From: Microcaldota archaeon
GTDB taxonomy: Archaea; Micrarchaeota; Micrarchaeia; Norongarragalinales; CAINOH01
Reading direction: 5' to 3'
Assembly: GCA_027371655.1 (NCBI GenBank)
Contig: DAHXMR010000128.1
Coordinates: 1-16,802, forward strand
Length of the DNA stretch: 16,802 nt
Positions 13,890-16,802 of the stretch are shown here, one piece after another. How positions within the stretch are numbered: position 1 is the stretch's first letter; each line of letters begins with the position of its first letter. The notes under the pieces were generated by a model. It was not told the DNA's origin. It was given only the letters and a program-made list of their open reading frames with translations, and ran no database searches. Both the position numbers and the translations under genes were made by a program.

Positions 13890-16802
13890 ATGCGCAGGCT
13901 CGTTTTTTTCATCGCAATTTCACTGGCGCTTTTCGCGTTTTTACCAAGCCCCGCCCGCGCCGCCCCCGGCGATTTTTCCATCCAGCCCGATTCCAACTAC
14001 GCGGGCGCACAGGATGTTGCCCCGCAGCAGGACTTTGCGCCCCCCGAGCCCGAAATCCCGCCCGCGGGCCCGGACACCGCGTTCCGCGGCGTTGTTTTCC
14101 CAAACGGCGCGCCGTCCCCGATGCCAAAGTTCATTTCGGCGTCCGACTCGCAGGGCCGCGAACTCCCCTTCGTGCAAACAAGGCGCTTCACTTCAACCGA
14201 AGATTCGGTCGAAATCGCCGACAACGGAAACAACCGCCGGGTCAAGTTCACGAAAATTTCGCCCCGCGCGCTGGGCGCAATCCTAGGATTCGAGGACGTG
14301 CCCTCGCCCGCAATCAAAATCAAGGGCGCCCAAACGGTCGAGGCATACGCCATAGACCCCTCGCAATTCCAATTCGAAACCGCAACGATCACCGCGGTGG
14401 CAACCGGGCACTATTTGTACAAGTGCAAGGGCTGGAACTTTTACTCCCAACAATGCCCCGAAGGCGGTTGGCAGAAGATAATGGACATAACCCCCGGGCA
14501 GGAATATTCGGTGCAACTGGGCTCCTCCGACCCCGCGTATTCGGAGGGCGACCCCCTGCAAAACTTCAACGCGACGGATTACTACCTGAACGCCGGCACG
14601 GTGTCCGCGGGAACCCTGGGCAACACCAACGCAAGCGATGGAACCACCTTCGACATCCGCGAGGCGTCCGAAGGCCATTCCAAGAACGCGACGATAGAAG
14701 TGCAGCTTGCCGCAAGCGCGACCATTCCAAGGCACACGGTGTGGGACGGCTACGCGTTGTCCTGGGGCGCGAGGGCAAACGACACCGCGCCGGGGGGCGG
14801 CGGCACCCCGCGCTTTTTGGTGATGCGTGCCGCGCCAACGCGCAACGAACGCATTCTCGGAACCCTTGATTCCTCAAGCGACGTTTACGTGCAGGTGTGG
14901 AACGGCACCGGGTTTTCGGGAAGCACCGTGATGACCGCGGTGGCGCCGGTTGCCACCCGCGAAGTGTTCGACATGCAATACGAACAGGTGACAGGCGATG
15001 CGGTGGTGGTTTTTTTGAACACCACGGCAAGGCAGGTGCAATACCGCACCTGGAACGGAACCGCGTGGAGCGCAATAACGCCCCTTGTGATAGGCTGGCC
15101 CGGTGCCGCGAACGCGCGCGTTGCGCTTTATCCGCACAATAATTCGGACGAAATGATGCTTTTGGTCGAAACCGCCAACGCGACCATCCCTTCGCTTTTC
15201 GCGTCTTACTGGAACGGAAACTCTTTCGGAACGCCGACGCTTCTTGAAAAAAACACGTCTTCCAACAACTCGTATTTGAACGGCAAGAATTTCGACGGCG
15301 CGTGGGAGGATTCGGGCTCGGCGTTCGTCGCGTTTTATGCCGCAAACTCGACGATAAACATCACTTACCGCAACTATTCCGCAGGCGCCTGGCAGGCCGC
15401 GCGCAATGGCACTTCCGGCTTGGAGGGCGTGAACCGCATCGTGCGCGCTGCATCATTTCCCGGGACGCAAAACATAATGGCCTGCTGGCAGGAATATACG
15501 AACGCGCATCTTGTTTGCCAGGATTGGAACGGCACCGAAGTCGGAGCCGGCAAGGAAGTGGAACTTCACGCTGCAACGTATTCTTCGAACACGCGCAACT
15601 TCGACGTCGCCCCCGTGTTGAGCACGCAGGGCGGGTTCGTGCTTATGTTCGGGGACAAAAACGCTGCAAACTTCAGCTTCTACCTGTGCAACAGCACCAG
15701 TTACTGCCACTTGGGGCAGTTCACTACCGCGCAAAATTCCCCGATAGTATTGTGGACGACAAACCAACTCGGCGGCACCGCGACTTCGTGGGGAGCGATG
15801 GAGGCGGATCCAAACAACCCCGGCAACCTCACGCTAATCGGCGCGTCGCAGACCGCGGCAAACGGGTGGTACCGCGCGCAAATATACTGCAACGCGACAA
15901 GCTGCTACAACCTTACAAACTCATGGGTATCGCTTGGCGGCGCGACCACGTCGATGGCATACGAGGCTGCGGCCCTCGCGTTCGACCGGCATCAACTTTA
16001 CCGCGCGGAAGCCTGGCACAATTCAACTTCGACAAACTCGATTCCGGGAAGCGCAACTTTGTACGGGTTGAACGCGACCGCGAAATTCAATTCCACCGCC
16101 GCCACGTCTTACAATTTGAGCATGTACAATTGGACCTCCGCGAAATGGGAGCAGTGCAACGCGGGGGCGGTTGCGGCAAACGTGTTCAACACGTGGAGCT
16201 GTAATTACTCCTCCGGCTTTTCCAACCTGCGCAACATGGCAAGCAACGGCCAAATACGGATAATGCTCAACGAAACAACCAACCACTCCTCGCAGGCAAC
16301 GCTTTTGGAAGACTACGTCAAATACTTCATTTCGTGGGAAGCTCCGCCGTATTACGACGGCACCGCCGGAGGCGCGGGCGTTAACCAGTCCAACCCGCAG
16401 CCCGGAGAGTGGATAAAATTCCACTCGCTCTGGTACGAGGACTCCAACCTCTCCAACACGACCTTGGAATGGAACATCACCGATTCCATGGTAAACCAGA
16501 CGTGGTCGAATTTCGCCGCGCTCAACGCATCGTGGTCCAACTGGACCATGCAAATTCCATCTTCCCAAGAAGGAAAAATTTTTGCGGGGCGCATGTGGGC
16601 GAACGACTCGCCAAGAAACTTCTGGAACGCGACTCCCTTTTTCACGGTTACCGTGCAAAACGTTTCCCCCGCGGTGTCGGGAACTTTTGCGAACGAGTCC
16701 GACGTCTATCCCAATTCCCCCATATGCATAAACGCGAGCGCAACCGACGTAGGCGTGGGCGTCGCATACGTTTGGGCCAAGGTCACCTTCCCCAACGGCA
16801 CC
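13890..16802 (+). CDS. Large secreted multidomain glycoprotein with a propeller-like repeat array (3' partial)
   Basis: The frame is open from the ATG at 13890 to the right edge, giving 971 residues with no stop. Residues 1-24 are a clear Sec signal peptide (M-R-R, hydrophobic core, A-R-A). A Pro-rich spacer follows, then a beta domain with the pattern Y-K-C179…W-N-F…C189…P-G-Q-E-Y. Next come about seven units of 50-67 residues marked by W-N-G-x2-(W/F) or its variants, at residues 337, 388, 441, 496, 546, 600 and 667, which look like beta-propeller blades. A beta domain containing L-L-E-D-Y-V follows, then Ig-like domains. The last residues (V-W-A-K-V-T-F-P-N-G-T) match the Ig-like module of the giant gene at 1-7565. 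Sequons are frequent throughout. A cell-surface role such as adhesion or glycan binding is inferred. Whether it ends in an anchor or an ATPase lies outside the window. Confidence 0.85.
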   Translation, partial: MRRLVFFIAISLALFAFLPSPARAAPGDFSIQPDSNYAGAQDVAPQQDFAPPEPEIPPAGPDTAFRGVVFPNGAPSPMPKFISASDSQGRELPFVQTRRFTSTEDSVEIADNGNNRRVKFTKISPRALGAILGFEDVPSPAIKIKGAQTVEAYAIDPSQFQFETATITAVATGHYLYKCKGWNFYSQQCPEGGWQKIMDITPGQEYSVQLGSSDPAYSEGDPLQNFNATDYYLNAGTVSAGTLGNTNASDGTTFDIREASEGHSKNATIEVQLAASATIPRHTVWDGYALSWGARANDTAPGGGGTPRFLVMRAAPTRNERILGTLDSSSDVYVQVWNGTGFSGSTVMTAVAPVATREVFDMQYEQVTGDAVVVFLNTTARQVQYRTWNGTAWSAITPLVIGWPGAANARVALYPHNNSDEMMLLVETANATIPSLFASYWNGNSFGTPTLLEKNTSSNNSYLNGKNFDGAWEDSGSAFVAFYAANSTINITYRNYSAGAWQAARNGTSGLEGVNRIVRAASFPGTQNIMACWQEYTNAHLVCQDWNGTEVGAGKEVELHAATYSSNTRNFDVAPVLSTQGGFVLMFGDKNAANFSFYLCNSTSYCHLGQFTTAQNSPIVLWTTNQLGGTATSWGAMEADPNNPGNLTLIGASQTAANGWYRAQIYCNATSCYNLTNSWVSLGGATTSMAYEAAALAFDRHQLYRAEAWHNSTSTNSIPGSATLYGLNATAKFNSTAATSYNLSMYNWTSAKWEQCNAGAVAANVFNTWSCNYSSGFSNLRNMASNGQIRIMLNETTNHSSQATLLEDYVKYFISWEAPPYYDGTAGGAGVNQSNPQPGEWIKFHSLWYEDSNLSNTTLEWNITDSMVNQTWSNFAALNASWSNWTMQIPSSQEGKIFAGRMWANDSPRNFWNATPFFTVTVQNVSPAVSGTFANESDVYPNSPICINASATDVGVGVAYVWAKVTFPNGT
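14817..15959 (+). repeat. W-N-G repeat array, putative six- or seven-bladed propeller
   Basis: Repeat landmarks are V-Q-V-W-N-G-T-G-F, Y-R-T-W-N-G-T-A-W, A-S-Y-W-N-G-N-S-F, Y-R-N-Y-S-A-G-A-W, C-Q-D-W-N-G-T, F-Y-L-C-N-S-T and I-Y-C-N-A-T. The first five lie 51, 53, 55 and 50 residues apart, typical of propeller blades; the last two are more diverged and longer (54 and 67). The outer boundaries are approximate. Confidence 0.65.

Overview
The window looks like a GC-rich archaeal chromosome segment, most likely from a DPANN-type lineage (Micrarchaeota/Diapherotrites-like; the lineage is inference). The signs are very large surface proteins crowded with N-x-S/T glycosylation sequons, the cysteine motif C-G-N-G-x-C-E…N-C-P-x-D-C, a HerA/FtsK-superfamily ATPase, BRE/TATA-like promoter boxes, ribosome binding sites matching GGAGGTGAT, and T-rich terminators. 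I see no rRNA, tRNA, CRISPR array, transposase, integrase or phage gene.

Layout. (1) Positions 1-7565 (+): the 3' part of a giant gene that enters from the left. It encodes about 2,100 residues of glycosylated Ig-like ectodomain, one membrane helix, and a cytosolic HerA/FtsK-type ATPase with intact Walker A and B motifs, all in one polypeptide. (2) Positions 7656-8987 (-): three small membrane-protein genes, two of them tandem paralogues of an unrecognised 3-helix family and one 4-helix protein with a His/Cys motif. They converge on gene 1. (3) Positions 8988-9244: divergent promoter region. (4) Positions 9245-12757 (+): a 1170-residue cytoplasmic coiled-coil scaffold with three SHOCT-like helical hairpins and a histone-H1-like Lys/Ala tail. 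(5) Positions 12758-13098: gene-poor, AT-richer stretch with a strong promoter. (6) Positions 13099-13710 (+): a small secreted glycoprotein with its own promoter and terminator. (7) Position 13890 to the right edge (+): the first 971 residues of another very large secreted glycoprotein, with a signal peptide, a propeller-like array of about seven W-N-G repeats, and at the cut edge the same Ig-like module found in gene 1.

How the parts may work together (inference): gene 1 couples an outer-surface adhesin or stalk directly to an ATP-driven hexameric-type motor under the membrane. The other secreted proteins would belong to the same cell-surface structure, and the coiled-coil protein is a plausible cytoplasmic partner. 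No relaxase, NurA nuclease, pilin or secretin was seen, so whether the motor moves DNA, protein or nothing is open. The motor-adhesin fusion is the main candidate for an undescribed system.
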